This document shows, in pieces, positions 1-7,660 of a DNA stretch of 64,000 nt. The notes beneath the pieces were generated by a model. The model was not told the origin of the DNA. It saw nothing but the letters and a program-made list of their open reading frames with translations, and searched no databases. The position numbers and the translations under genes were made by a program. Origin of the DNA: Rhodospirillales bacterium (GTDB lineage Bacteria; Pseudomonadota; Alphaproteobacteria; Reyranellales; Reyranellaceae); contig JACPOB010000024.1 of NCBI GenBank assembly GCA_016185145.1, forward strand, positions 1-64,000, given 5' to 3'. The stretch's first letter is position 1. The number at the start of each line of letters is the position of its first letter.

Positions 1-19
1 ACATAACTGCTTAAGGAAG

Positions 20-94
20 CGAGATTATGCCGAGTAGTTTACGCAACTTCTCAGTCCAATCTGCGTGTCGATGACTCTGCTCGGCATAATCTCG
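20..94. repeat. 15-bp perfect inverted repeat pair
   Basis: CGAGATTATGCCGAG at 20-34 is repeated as its exact reverse complement at 80-94, leaving a 45-base spacer. The words also share the core TATGCCGA with the palindrome at 107-138, and ACATAAC occurs at 1-7 and again at 101-107. Together these form a compact array beside the ParB breakpoint. They could be a resolution or integration site of a mobile element; I cannot name the element. Confidence 0.75.
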
Positions 95-726
95 TGCTCC
101 ACATAACAGGTCTTATGCCGATATCGGCATAAGACCTGCTCTTGCCTGGCCTGATCCGTGGTCACGGTGAAGGCCATGAGCTGGTCCAGGGTCATCCCAT
201 CCTCGGCGTAAACCCCGAGCAGTTTCTCGGAGACCGAGGCCAGACGCAGCCGCTGCTTGACCACAGCTGGCGGGACGAAGAAGCGGGCAGCGATCTCGTC
301 CTCGCCAGCACCCTGGTCACGCAGGACCTTGAAAGCGCGAAACTGATCCAGCGGGTGCAGGGCGACCCGTTGGACATTTTCCGCGAGCGAATCCTCCTCA
401 GCCGAGACCTCGACAGCAGGGTCGCGCATGATGCAGGGAATCGGCGCCGTCTTTGAAAGCCGCTTCTGCCTCACCAGTCGCTCGAGAGCCCGGTAGCGAC
501 GGCCGCCAGCGGGTATCTCGAACATGCCAGTCTCCGCGCCAGCGGCGTCTAGGACCGGCCGGACATTGAGGCTCTGCAAGAGGCCCCGACGAGCAATGTC
601 CTCGGCCAGATCCTCGATCGAGATACCGGTCTTCAAGCGCCGGACGTTGGACTGGCTGAGAGACAGCTTGTTGAAGGGGATATCGCAGGACGCGCTTAGG
701 GTAATTTTCTGAACGACCTTTGCCAT
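25..726 (-). CDS. Truncated ParB/RepB-family plasmid partition protein
   Basis: About 233 residues from the ATG at 726, which has a GGAG eight bases upstream; an in-frame start at 774 is less likely because relatives begin MAKxVQKITLSAS. The N-terminal ParB nuclease-like fold is present, including the AGGRRYRALE and AENVQR motifs, followed by the HTH region around residues 125-190. Full-length alphaproteobacterial plasmid relatives, as I recall them, run to several hundred residues and continue past ARQEQV. Here the match stops exactly there, near base 140, and the last ~34 codons read through palindromic DNA with no resemblance to ParB. I infer the gene was cut by an insertion or deletion, so centromere binding may be intact but the C-terminal part is lost. 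Confidence 0.8.
   Translation of the reverse strand: MAKVVQKITLSASCDIPFNKLSLSQSNVRRLKTGISIEDLAEDIARRGLLQSLNVRPVLDAAGAETGMFEIPAGGRRYRALERLVRQKRLSKTAPIPCIMRDPAVEVSAEEDSLAENVQRVALHPLDQFRAFKVLRDQGAGEDEIAARFFVPPAVVKQRLRLASVSEKLLGVYAEDGMTLDQLMAFTVTTDQARQEQVLCRYRHKTCYVEHEIMPSRVIDTQIGLRSCVNYSA
107..138. repeat. 32-bp perfect palindrome at the ParB breakpoint
   Basis: CAGGTCTTATGCCGAT is followed immediately by its reverse complement, giving an uninterrupted 32-bp palindrome. It ends within a few bases of where the ParB homology breaks off. The size and symmetry fit a site for a dimeric recombinase or an element end rather than a transcription terminator, since no T-run follows on either strand. Confidence 0.8.
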
Positions 727-974
727 GTCGAGTACTCCGCGACGGACGGCCAAGAGACTCTCTTTGACCTCCAATCCGTCACAGAGCTCCGCAGTCCTCT
801 AACTCTCTAACCAGAAAGGAGAACCCCCGAGCTACCAACAGCTCCGAGGGGCTCGCCGGCGGCGCGGCGCAGCTTCGCCATCCCGACGCGGCGAGGCCCG
901 GGTTTGGACGGCGGACGACATGGTCGACTGCTCAGGCCTCCACTCTCTGTTCCCGGCGTCACAGACGTACTTTT

Positions 975-1433
975 TCAACTTCTGACTGGGTGAGCCGATC
1001 TTTCGTGCGGTCGTAGACGGTCGTACTTCTGCCGCTCGGTGTCGTTGTCGCTTTCCAGAGCGAGGAAGTTGCTGGTCTTGCTTGCTTCGAGCAACTCCAT
1101 GTACACGAGCCAGTCCTTGCGGATTTTGCTGAGCTTCGACTCGTCATAACGGCTTTGGGCGGCAAGCTTTTTGAACCACTCCCGCATCAGGTATCGCCAG
1201 ATGTGGGCTTCGCGTCCTCTCACGGCATCCGGCAGTCCGATCTCGGCCCCTTCACGCAGCCGCTTCTCAAATTCCATCTGACGCTGATTGACGTATTCCT
1301 CGCTCGTCCGGCGCTTTTCCGCTTCCGCCATCTGTTTAGCTTGCCGCCTGGGCATCACCCGGTGGTCATGGTACCAGCCGTAGGCAAAGAACAGGGCGAC
1401 AAGGACGACGGCGAGCCACGACCACTCACTCAT
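975..1433 (-). CDS. Membrane-anchored coiled-coil hypothetical protein, possibly frameshifted
   Basis: 152 residues. One N-terminal transmembrane segment (about residues 4-20, WLAVVLVALFFAYGW) is followed by a charged, Lys/Glu/Arg-rich, helical stretch from about 30 to 125, suggesting a bitopic protein with a cytoplasmic coiled coil. I do not recognise the family. The last ~15 residues after ERQKYDRL look unnatural, while another minus-strand frame running to 959 ends in a plausible hydrophilic tail (YDRTKDRLTQSEVEKVRL). A single-base indel near 1000-1020 could explain both. It lies alone between parB and the recombinase, on the same strand. Confidence 0.5.
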   Translation of the reverse strand: MSEWSWLAVVLVALFFAYGWYHDHRVMPRRQAKQMAEAEKRRTSEEYVNQRQMEFEKRLREGAEIGLPDAVRGREAHIWRYLMREWFKKLAAQSRYDESKLSKIRKDWLVYMELLEASKTSNFLALESDNDTERQKYDRLRPHERSAHPVRS

Positions 1434-1486
1434 GAATAGCCCCGCAGCTACTTCAAGGGAAACCTACTCGCGAATGACCAGGATGC

Positions 1487-2365
1487 CTAATGCTTAACAG
1501 CGTCAAGAGCGGTCGGCTTCAGCAACTGAGCCACCATCGAAGCTGACCAGGTCAGGTGCCCGCGAGCGGACGGAATTGCCATGGCCTGCAGCTGGCGGCC
1601 GATTTCCTGCAGGGTGATCGTAGGACTGGCGCGGCGCATCGCGAGCGCCGCGTCTCGAGCACGCCTATTGGCCGACTTGCGCGGCGCTCGGCCGAGGAGT
1701 GCCGGCTCGGCCAGGTGCTCAGCCACCAGCAACTTGACGGCGCGCAACAGTCGCTCGGTGCGCCAGGAGCCGCCGCCTTCATTGAGCTTGGCAACGACGG
1801 TCGCCCAATCGTGCTGCGGCCGCATCTGGCGCACTGTCGGAAGCCAGTCATCGACGGTTGCCAGCAACTGATCGAGATGGCGAGCGGCCCGGGCCTTCGT
1901 GATCTTGGCAATGGCCTCGGGCAGGCGTTCCCGCACCCCGGGGTTCCCAGGCCGGGCGCCCCGAGAAATCGCGGCCTTGAGGCCTGCGCGCGTGCGCGCG
2001 GCGATCAATTGGCGCTCGAGCTCGGCGACGGCGCCCAGGATCTGCAAGGTGAAGACGCCTTGCGGGGTTGACGTGTCGATCGGGTCGCCCAACGACCGGA
2101 ATCCGGCGCCGCGGGCCTGCAGCTGCTCGATCACTTCCAGAAGATGCTGAACAGAGCGCGCCAGCCGGTCGAGCCGAGTCACAACCAAGACGTCCCCTTC
2201 CCTCGTCGCGGCGATCGCGCGGGCGAGTTCGGGTCGCTCGCGATCGGCGCCGGACGCATGCTCTGTAAAAAGGTCAGAGCAACCGGCCGCGCGCAGTGCG
2301 TCGGTCTGACTGGCCGTCGTCTGTTCACCCGTTGAAACGCGGGCGTAGCCGATGAGGCGGCTCAC
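1487..2365 (-). CDS. Serine recombinase of the resolvase/invertase family
   Basis: About 292 residues. The N-terminal catalytic domain (1-140) starts IGYARVST with the nucleophilic serine, and carries the VTRLDRLARS and ELERQLIAART segments typical of small serine recombinases; the C-terminal ~150 residues are longer than a plain resolvase and include a distal helix-turn-helix-like stretch (ITLQEIGRQL). I chose the GTG at 2365 because its GTGA overlaps the stop of the upstream gene; an ATG at 2377 is the alternative. It is translationally coupled to the DUF1612 gene, a pairing that suggests element mobility or multimer resolution. The target site is not obvious, though the palindromes at 20-138 are candidates. 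Confidence 0.85.
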   Translation of the reverse strand: MSRLIGYARVSTGEQTTASQTDALRAAGCSDLFTEHASGADRERPELARAIAATREGDVLVVTRLDRLARSVQHLLEVIEQLQARGAGFRSLGDPIDTSTPQGVFTLQILGAVAELERQLIAARTRAGLKAAISRGARPGNPGVRERLPEAIAKITKARAARHLDQLLATVDDWLPTVRQMRPQHDWATVVAKLNEGGGSWRTERLLRAVKLLVAEHLAEPALLGRAPRKSANRRARDAALAMRRASPTITLQEIGRQLQAMAIPSARGHLTWSASMVAQLLKPTALDAVKH

Positions 2366-3339
2366 AAGATGCCCCACACTTGATAGCGGCCGCGGCCGCT
2401 CAACTCCTTCACGCTCGTGCCGAGTTGCGCAAGCAACCGGCGAAATCCAGTGCTGGTGAGCTTCAATTCACGCTGCGCGAGCTCGGCGCTGATGAGCGGC
2501 CGCGATAGGACGAGGTCAATAAGCGCCGGCAAGCGCGAGTCGACATGCTTGTGGCGGGCCACGCTCTGCAACACCTTCTCGGCCAGGCTGAGGCGCTTGA
2601 GCTCTTCCTGCCCGAGCGTCGCGCCGATCGTCACCCAGTCGAGGAAGCCGGCCAGGCGCTGCTCGATCGGCAGGCGGTCGTTGTCGCGGTATCGCGACTT
2701 GCGGCCGCCGATGCCCAGGGCGAATTGATGATGCCGGGTCAAGCCCCCTTCCCGCAGCACGGCCGCGGCCATGAGTGCGGAACGCCAAGCGTTGCCATGC
2801 AGCGGTTCGATGCGAAGCCAGGCATCCCAGGCGATCGCCGCTCTTAGCATTACCGGCAACGGCGGAAGGCCGGCCATCAATTCTCGCCACTGATCGGCAC
2901 GCTCGTCCTCGTCCCATTCGACGTCGCCCAGGGCCTTCAGGAGCTCGTCTCGGGGGACATTGATGCGATCGTCGAACAGGGCCGCATCGCTCCAGGCCCA
3001 CGCCGGCGGGTGAGCTGCAGCGGCGCGGCGGGCCTGCAGGATGATTCGTGCGCGCGTGAGCTCGATCGTAGAGAGGCGAATGGGGGTGCCGGCGTCGACC
3101 AGCACCAGGTCGTCGATCGGCACGAGCTCGCCGGCGATCGCGCGCAGCGCGCAGGCCTCCTGGAAGTCGGTGCGGGTGCGATACCCCTCCCCTACCCGGC
3201 CGAGCCGGCCGACCTGTTCATCCAAGCGCACGACGGCGGTCGCGGCGGCCTCGAGCGGCCCGCCAAGCCCAGCCACGAGCGGCGCGAGCGCGCGCTTGGT
3301 GTAGATCAGCGAACGCTCTCCGGGCTCCACAGGAGGCAC
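2362..3339 (-). CDS. DUF1612/HTH-domain protein (RHE_PE00001 family)
   Basis: 325 residues, recognised from the overall pattern of the DUF1612 family: an N-terminal RTRxDFxEAxAL-like segment (YRTRTDFQEACALRAI), a central helical domain with WLRIEPLHGNAWRS, and a C-terminal winged-helix-like part ending RGRYQVWGIL. Members are common on rhizobial and other alphaproteobacterial plasmids; the role is unproven, but the domain layout suggests a DNA-binding protein. It is the middle gene of a tight minus-strand run: four bases separate it from the gene above and it overlaps the recombinase by 4 bp. Confidence 0.75.
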   Translation of the reverse strand: MPPVEPGERSLIYTKRALAPLVAGLGGPLEAAATAVVRLDEQVGRLGRVGEGYRTRTDFQEACALRAIAGELVPIDDLVLVDAGTPIRLSTIELTRARIILQARRAAAAHPPAWAWSDAALFDDRINVPRDELLKALGDVEWDEDERADQWRELMAGLPPLPVMLRAAIAWDAWLRIEPLHGNAWRSALMAAAVLREGGLTRHHQFALGIGGRKSRYRDNDRLPIEQRLAGFLDWVTIGATLGQEELKRLSLAEKVLQSVARHKHVDSRLPALIDLVLSRPLISAELAQRELKLTSTGFRRLLAQLGTSVKELSGRGRYQVWGIL

Positions 3340-3343
3340 CTGT

Positions 3344-3970
3344 TCACCAGCCCGGATAGAGCGCGACCAGGCGCCCCCAATCTTCGAGGGTCCCGGCAGC
3401 GCGGAACTCGCCGATCGCGTCGGCGGCCAGCCACCTACACGGAAGGCGGTCGAGCCACGTCTTGTCCGGATGCCCCCGGTAGAGCCACATGATCGTGGCG
3501 CACATCATCTGGCGGGCCGGCGACAGCTCACGGTAGCCGCGGCGCCAGGCCTGCACATCGTCGCTCGGACGGACCCCGTGCTCGCCTTGTTCCGTTCGCC
3601 GGTAGAACAGCCAGAGATCATGCGTGTCGATCACGTTGACGAGCTGCGCCGCAAAGGGCTCGGAGCGCGCCCAGTACGGCGGCGAGACAGTCGCGCCGCA
3701 GACGGCAGCAAGCGCCGTCGCTTCGCGCTCATCCATTGACGGCCGCTTCGTGACGAGATCGACCAGCCGATACTTGGGGAACCGGCCCTTGGCGAAGGTT
3801 GGCGACACGACGGCGAAAGCGGCGGCCGCTACCGGCTCGGTCGAGTGGTGCACATGAGCCTTTTCGGCCTTGGCGATGTCGGCCATCACGACGATGCCGC
3901 CCGGCGCGATCTCGATCCCGAATGACGCCAGCAGCTCCGCGACCTCGGGGGCAGCAACGATGCTGTTCAC
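3344..3970 (-). CDS. Hypothetical protein in the DUF7673-DUF1612 operon
   Basis: 208 residues from a GTG whose GTGA overlaps the stop codon of the DUF7673 gene. No signal peptide or membrane segment is visible. The C-terminal third is Trp-rich (WLYRGHPDKTWLDRLPCRW, LEDWGRLVALYPGW). I do not recognise the family. Its tight coupling to the genes on both sides suggests that all four (this, DUF7673, DUF1612, recombinase) are transcribed together. Confidence 0.6.
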   Translation of the reverse strand: MNSIVAAPEVAELLASFGIEIAPGGIVVMADIAKAEKAHVHHSTEPVAAAAFAVVSPTFAKGRFPKYRLVDLVTKRPSMDEREATALAAVCGATVSPPYWARSEPFAAQLVNVIDTHDLWLFYRRTEQGEHGVRPSDDVQAWRRGYRELSPARQMMCATIMWLYRGHPDKTWLDRLPCRWLAADAIGEFRAAGTLEDWGRLVALYPGW

Positions 3971-4251
3971 TTCACGGCCTCGGGCCGCCAGGCCTGAACG
4001 ATGCGACCGAAGGACTCCTTGTAGCCCAGGGTGTCCGGATACGAATGGACTCGGCCGATCATGGCGAACACCGTCGTCATGTCGGCCACGATCTTGGCAT
4101 CGACACCCCAGAGGTTCGTCAGATCGAAGGCGCCGCACTCGCCGGCGTTCCACCAGGCCAGCAGGAAGTCGGCGACGCGCCGGCTTTGGCCGGTGTCGCC
4201 CTGGGCGATTCTGATGAGGCGTTCGAGGGCCGCTTGCTCGTCGGGATTCAT
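3967..4251 (-). CDS. DUF7673-family small protein
   Basis: 94 residues. The sequence ALERLIRIAQGDTGQSRRVA, then FLLAWWNAGECG and a C-terminal IVQAWRPE, is the pattern I associate with DUF7673, a small soluble protein frequent on alphaproteobacterial mobile elements. Function is unknown. It is the first gene of the operon running down to the recombinase; a 12-base gap separates it from the MazF-like gene upstream, so it may be co-transcribed with that too. Confidence 0.65.
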   Translation of the reverse strand: MNPDEQAALERLIRIAQGDTGQSRRVADFLLAWWNAGECGAFDLTNLWGVDAKIVADMTTVFAMIGRVHSYPDTLGYKESFGRIVQAWRPEAVK

Positions 4252-4263
4252 TGCTCCCCTCCT

Positions 4264-4593
4264 TTACTGAAGGATCGTCGCGAGCTTCGCCAAGACATCA
4301 TCGAGCACGACGGGCGGTACGGCTTCCGCACGACGGCCGTTGCGGGCCGCGAGATCGAGCGCGCGCGGCTGATCACAACGAACGACACCGGTCGTCTTCG
4401 TGCCGCTGAGAGGCACGGTGAAGCCGGCCGTGCGGGCAAAATTCCCGCCGGAAGTGATTGGCACGACGATCGGCACTCTGGTCAAACGGTTGAATGCCGT
4501 CGGCGACACGACCAAGACTGGACGCGTGCCGCGCTGCTCGTGGCCAGCTGTAGGATCCAAGGACACGAAATAAATGTCGCCCCGCTGCATCAC
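4264..4593 (-). CDS. PemK/MazF-family toxin (ChpB/MazF-like endoribonuclease)
   Basis: 109 residues, the usual length. The family landmarks are in order: RGDIYFVSLDPTAGHEQRGT (the Arg/Gly nucleic-acid-facing loop), RPVLVVSP, VPIVVPITSG and the VRCDQPRALDL strand near residue 70-80. Members cleave mRNA at short sequences and are held inactive by the cognate antitoxin, encoded just upstream with a 4-bp overlap. The pairing makes this a type II addiction module, consistent with a plasmid or ICE maintenance region. Confidence 0.9.
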   Translation of the reverse strand: MMQRGDIYFVSLDPTAGHEQRGTRPVLVVSPTAFNRLTRVPIVVPITSGGNFARTAGFTVPLSGTKTTGVVRCDQPRALDLAARNGRRAEAVPPVVLDDVLAKLATILQ

Positions 4594-4847
4594 AGCAGCT
4601 CGCGACCGACAGGCGGCGCGTCGAGCCAGACGCGGTCCTCGTCAGTCGCTTCGGCCGTGCCATCGCACTGAGCCAGCAGTTCCTCGAGCGTGTAGTGCGG
4701 TCGAGGCTGCGGATCGACGACCAGCCGGCCGTTGTCAACCGCGATGCCGACTGTGGCGCCAGCCCGCAGTTGCAAGATGTTCAGGAGTGCCGGCGGCACG
4801 GCCAGCATGATCGAGCCGCCTACCTTGCGCAGAATCGTGGAGTGCAT
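4590..4847 (-). CDS. AbrB/MazE-like antitoxin
   Basis: 85 residues. The N-terminal swapped-hairpin DNA-binding domain is recognisable (LRKVGGSIMLAVPPALLNIL followed by LRAGATVGIAVDNGRLVV), and the acidic C-terminal tail (EDRVWLDAPP) would wrap the toxin. A ChpS/MazE-type protein, it should neutralise the toxin encoded immediately downstream and repress the shared promoter. A 17-bp dyad lies 17 bases ahead of its start codon. Confidence 0.85.
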   Translation of the reverse strand: MHSTILRKVGGSIMLAVPPALLNILQLRAGATVGIAVDNGRLVVDPQPRPHYTLEELLAQCDGTAEATDEDRVWLDAPPVGRELL

Positions 4848-4863
4848 AGCGAGGCCCTTTGTT

Positions 4864-4880
4864 ATATTTTTAGAAAATAT
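4864..4880 (-). promoter_or_regulatory. Candidate operator/promoter of the MazEF-type pair
   Basis: ATATTTT-TAG-AAAATAT is a perfect 7-bp dyad in otherwise GC-rich DNA, just upstream of the antitoxin start. On the minus strand a TATAAC word follows the dyad and could serve as a -10. MazE-type antitoxins bind such AT-rich dyads, so autoregulation is inferred. Confidence 0.55.
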
Positions 4881-5114
4881 GCCTTCGCGAGCCGGGCGTC
4901 AACGACTCTTATAAGTCATTACCAAACGGTCGGTTGGTCGCGCTTCTGATTATGTAAGAATCGCTGGGATGCCTGGAGAACCATACTTTGGAAGGCCCGC
5001 GAGGAATCCTATACCGATTGCCAGCCACCCTCGCTCACAGGGCCTACAAAAGCTCATAGGTGATAAACCTAAATTGCCGATTTAGGGCTTCAAAAGGGAA
5101 TTGTCCCTTGTAGA

Positions 5115-5495
5115 TCAATGACCTGGTTGATTTGCCTTCTTCATAAGGTCCTTGATCGAAGGATGGCCCCGTTTACGCAGCATGAGGTCGACACCCTCGA
5201 CGATCAGCTGGTGCATCTTAACCCGCTCCGAGAAGGCCAGGCTGCGGAGCTCCTCGTACACGGGTTCTTCGAGGTAGAGCGACAACTGCTTGGTGCGAGC
5301 CCGCAAGGTCGGCCCGCGTGGTGCCCTGACAGGCGCCGATCGGGTCGGCGCCGCGGGCGCGGGGGCCGACACGGCCGGCGCCGGCGGTGGCTCGACGGCG
5401 GCGACTTCACGAGGCGCGGAGGCAGCCGCTTGGACCGCCGGCGCGACGTCGTTTTGGATCAAGTCCGTTAGCGAGACCCTATGCGGCTTCGACAC
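5115..5495 (-). CDS. Ribbon-helix-helix partition partner (ParG/CopG-like)
   Basis: 126 residues. An N-terminal Pro/Ala-rich linker (about 30-60) leads to a short ribbon-helix-helix-like domain at about 65-115: KQLSLYLEEPVYEELRSLAF supplies the strand and first helix, followed by KMHQLIVEGVDLML. The start overlaps the end of parA by 17 bp on the same strand. Small RHH proteins paired with ParA act as centromere-binding proteins; I infer that role here. It is distinct from the ParB-family gene at 25-726, so the element carries parts of two partition systems. Confidence 0.75.
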   Translation of the reverse strand: MSKPHRVSLTDLIQNDVAPAVQAAASAPREVAAVEPPPAPAVSAPAPAAPTRSAPVRAPRGPTLRARTKQLSLYLEEPVYEELRSLAFSERVKMHQLIVEGVDLMLRKRGHPSIKDLMKKANQPGH

Positions 5496-6117
5496 GTATC
5501 GGCTCCTTCGTTCGATTCTCGATCCAGCTCCACAGTGAGCGGATCTCCGTAGCGGCTGGGCCGGCGGGATTCATCTCGGTGACCCCCTGCCCCGTGCCCA
5601 TCGCGTCCTGATGGTCGTTGCGCATCACGATGTTCACTTCGGCAAGGAGGCCCATGACCTTGAGGCCTTCCGCCGTGTCGCGAACGCGATAGCTCTTCGG
5701 CGGGGTTTGGTTGAGGACGAAGGCGAACTGCTTCTCGAGACGATGGATGGTTGCCAGGGTGGGCCCGATCGCTCGAAGATCGGCTGGCGTCGGCCTGCAG
5801 GGAATCATGCAGAGATCGGAGTGCCGGATGGCGGCATTGGTGCCCGGCGAATCGATGCCGGGGGTGTCGATGAAGACGTAGTCGAACTCCCCTCCCCTGA
5901 CCTTCTCGAGGGTCGTCTCGATCCGGTCGGCGGCGACTTGCGCCACTTCGGGAGGCTCTCCCTTGCGAGCCTGGGCCCACTGGGTCGCAGTGGCCTGGCG
6001 GTCCATTTCAAGAATGCAGACCGTATGGCCGGCCTCTTGGGCAGCGACCGCGAGAGAGACGCAGAGGGTAGTTTTTCCGCTACCACCCTTCTGAGTCACA
6101 AGGGTTATCACTTTCAT
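5479..6117 (-). CDS. parA: ParA-family partition ATPase
   Basis: 212 residues, the size of short type Ib ParA proteins that lack an N-terminal HTH. The deviant Walker A motif QKGGSGKTTL is at residues 9-18, the Walker B-like region reads DYVFIDTPG near 80, and NQTPP follows near 138. Such ATPases position plasmids on the nucleoid together with a small DNA-binding partner, here the downstream RHH protein. The repeat array immediately upstream (6180-6400) is the likely centromere/autoregulatory region. Confidence 0.88.
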   Translation of the reverse strand: MKVITLVTQKGGSGKTTLCVSLAVAAQEAGHTVCILEMDRQATATQWAQARKGEPPEVAQVAADRIETTLEKVRGGEFDYVFIDTPGIDSPGTNAAIRHSDLCMIPCRPTPADLRAIGPTLATIHRLEKQFAFVLNQTPPKSYRVRDTAEGLKVMGLLAEVNIVMRNDHQDAMGTGQGVTEMNPAGPAATEIRSLWSWIENRTKEPIRVEAA

Positions 6118-6179
6118 TTATAACGCCTTTTTGCGCTTGTATAACAGGATGAAAGCACCCCGTTATGAGGGGATAACAC

Positions 6180-6400
6180 GACGCAGTGATGCAACTATAA
6201 CTTTATCCTAGCACCAAAGGAAGACGGTATGCAGGTACAAGCGTATACCAGCATTATGTCATACCAGCACGCTGGCAACACTGTATAACACCACACTGTC
6301 ATAAACCGATGCTTGTACAACATGATGACATGATCACACCACGCTGGCATAAGCCCATGCTTGTACAACATGACGACATGATCACACCGTGCTGTTATAA
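6180..6400. repeat. Iteron-like direct repeats upstream of parA (candidate centromere)
   Basis: Two 44-base copies lie at 6309-6352 and 6357-6400 (48-base period) and differ at five positions. Both contain ATGCTTGTACAACATGA, GACATGATCACACC and a GCTG..ATAA end. Degenerate partial copies extend leftward to about 6230: ACCACACTGTCATAAA near 6290 and ACCAGCACGCTGGCA near 6263. The tract is AT-richer than its surroundings and contains no credible gene. The position ahead of parA/RHH favours a parS-like site; an origin iteron array is the alternative. Confidence 0.75.
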
Positions 6401-6460
6401 AGCTATCCTGTTGCATTGGCATACCAGCTTTGTCGTGGCTGGGAGGCACGGCGCAAAATG

Positions 6461-6521
6461 TACTGGCCAGTAAATATAATCCATGGAAGGGAGTTGAGCT
6501 AATATTTACTGGCCAGTAAAT
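6461..6521 (+). promoter_or_regulatory. Paired palindromic operators of the AbiE-type operon
   Basis: TACTGGCCAGTA at 6461-6472 and an 18-bp perfect palindrome ATTTACTGGCCAGTAAAT at 6504-6521 share the same core, 43 bases apart. A perfect TATAAT sits at 6475-6480 directly after the first copy, so a repressor bound there would block the promoter. The second copy overlaps the ATG at 6520. AbiEi antitoxins are known to bind paired inverted repeats in their own promoter, which fits. Confidence 0.8.
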
Positions 6522-7641
6522 GTATCGCATGGAATGCTCCCTCGACCCGAACCAGATGGTTGACCGTCTGCTGGGTACGCTCCGCAGCCTCCCAAACACG
6601 ACGGCCGAGCTCGTGGCGACAGAAACTGCTGTCACGGGGGAACAGCTGGCCGGCCACCGCGCCATCATCGACGCAATTATTGATCTCCGAATCGGCGGCC
6701 ACTCGACCAAGCTTCTGGTCGAATTGAAGAGGGACGTCTTCCCGCGGGATGTGCACCGACTGGTGCACCAACTGAAGGGCTACCGAAATCAGCTCGCCCA
6801 CGCTCTGGACCAACCGCTGTCAGTCCTGTCCCTCATTGCGGCTGTCGCGATTTCGCCTGGGGCGAAGGACGAGCTCAAGAAGGAGGGCATTGGTTACTTC
6901 GACAGTGGCGGCAGCCTCTTCATTCCCGCGAGCTCGGCACTGGTGTTATTCGACAAGCCCACTCCCAAAACCATCACGAGGGTCATCCGCAACCTCTTTT
7001 CCGGCACACGCCGGCGCGTCGCACACGCCTTGCTTATGTTGCCGCGGGATCATTGGCATGGCGTCAAGGATCTCGCCGGGGCCGCACGCGTCTCGCCGGC
7101 CACCGTCTCTGAAGTCATGCACGAGATGGAGCGCCTTGGATGGCTTCGCGCCCGCGGAGAAGGGCCCGCCAAGAAGCGGATACTCGAAGAGCCGGGCGCG
7201 CTTCTAGATGCCTGGGTCGACCAACTGAAGCACCTGCGCCGGGAATCGTTGCGCCGGTACTTCGTTCCGGTCCTTACGTCGCAGCTCGAAGCCCACGTGG
7301 AGCAGACCTTCGCCAAGAACCTGGCGACCTACGCCATTACCCACGAGGCCGCGGCCCAACGCTACTCGGCCTTCTTGACGCACGTGTCCCAACTGCACTG
7401 TCGCCTGGCGATCGGCACAGAAGTGAACCGTGCTCTCCGAGACCTCGACCTCAAGCCGGTTACCGAAGGCGCGAACCTCATCATTCACGAGACGCAAAGA
7501 GAAGACGCTCTTCTTTTCCGGCAGAGGATCGACAACCTTTGGCTTGCGAGCCCGGTACAGGTCTATCTCGACCTTGTCCGGAGCGAAGGCCGCGCCAAGG
7601 AAATGGCGGACCATCTGCGCCGCCACGTGATCAAGGCATGA
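6520..7641 (+). CDS. AbiEi-type antitoxin/transcriptional repressor
   Basis: About 373 residues from ATG 6520; the ATG at 6529 (MECSLDP) is equally possible, because the operator palindrome overlaps the first one. The middle part has a winged-helix stretch (about residues 185-225: KDLAGAARVSPATVSEVMHE). It is followed 19 bases later by a nucleotidyltransferase-fold gene, the arrangement of type IV AbiE systems: the first gene represses the operon through inverted repeats and counteracts the toxin. The N-terminal ~150 residues are not a part of AbiEi that I recognise (LVELKRDVFPRDV resembles a nuclease-like core), so the assignment rests mainly on gene order, HTH and operators. Confidence 0.65.
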   Translation: MYRMECSLDPNQMVDRLLGTLRSLPNTTAELVATETAVTGEQLAGHRAIIDAIIDLRIGGHSTKLLVELKRDVFPRDVHRLVHQLKGYRNQLAHALDQPLSVLSLIAAVAISPGAKDELKKEGIGYFDSGGSLFIPASSALVLFDKPTPKTITRVIRNLFSGTRRRVAHALLMLPRDHWHGVKDLAGAARVSPATVSEVMHEMERLGWLRARGEGPAKKRILEEPGALLDAWVDQLKHLRRESLRRYFVPVLTSQLEAHVEQTFAKNLATYAITHEAAAQRYSAFLTHVSQLHCRLAIGTEVNRALRDLDLKPVTEGANLIIHETQREDALLFRQRIDNLWLASPVQVYLDLVRSEGRAKEMADHLRRHVIKA

Positions 7642-7660
7642 CCGCTTTCGTGGATCCTAG

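Noticed and set aside
6309-6400. CRISPR array
   Set aside because: Only two full repeats of 44 bases with a 4-base gap; no spacers and no cas genes.
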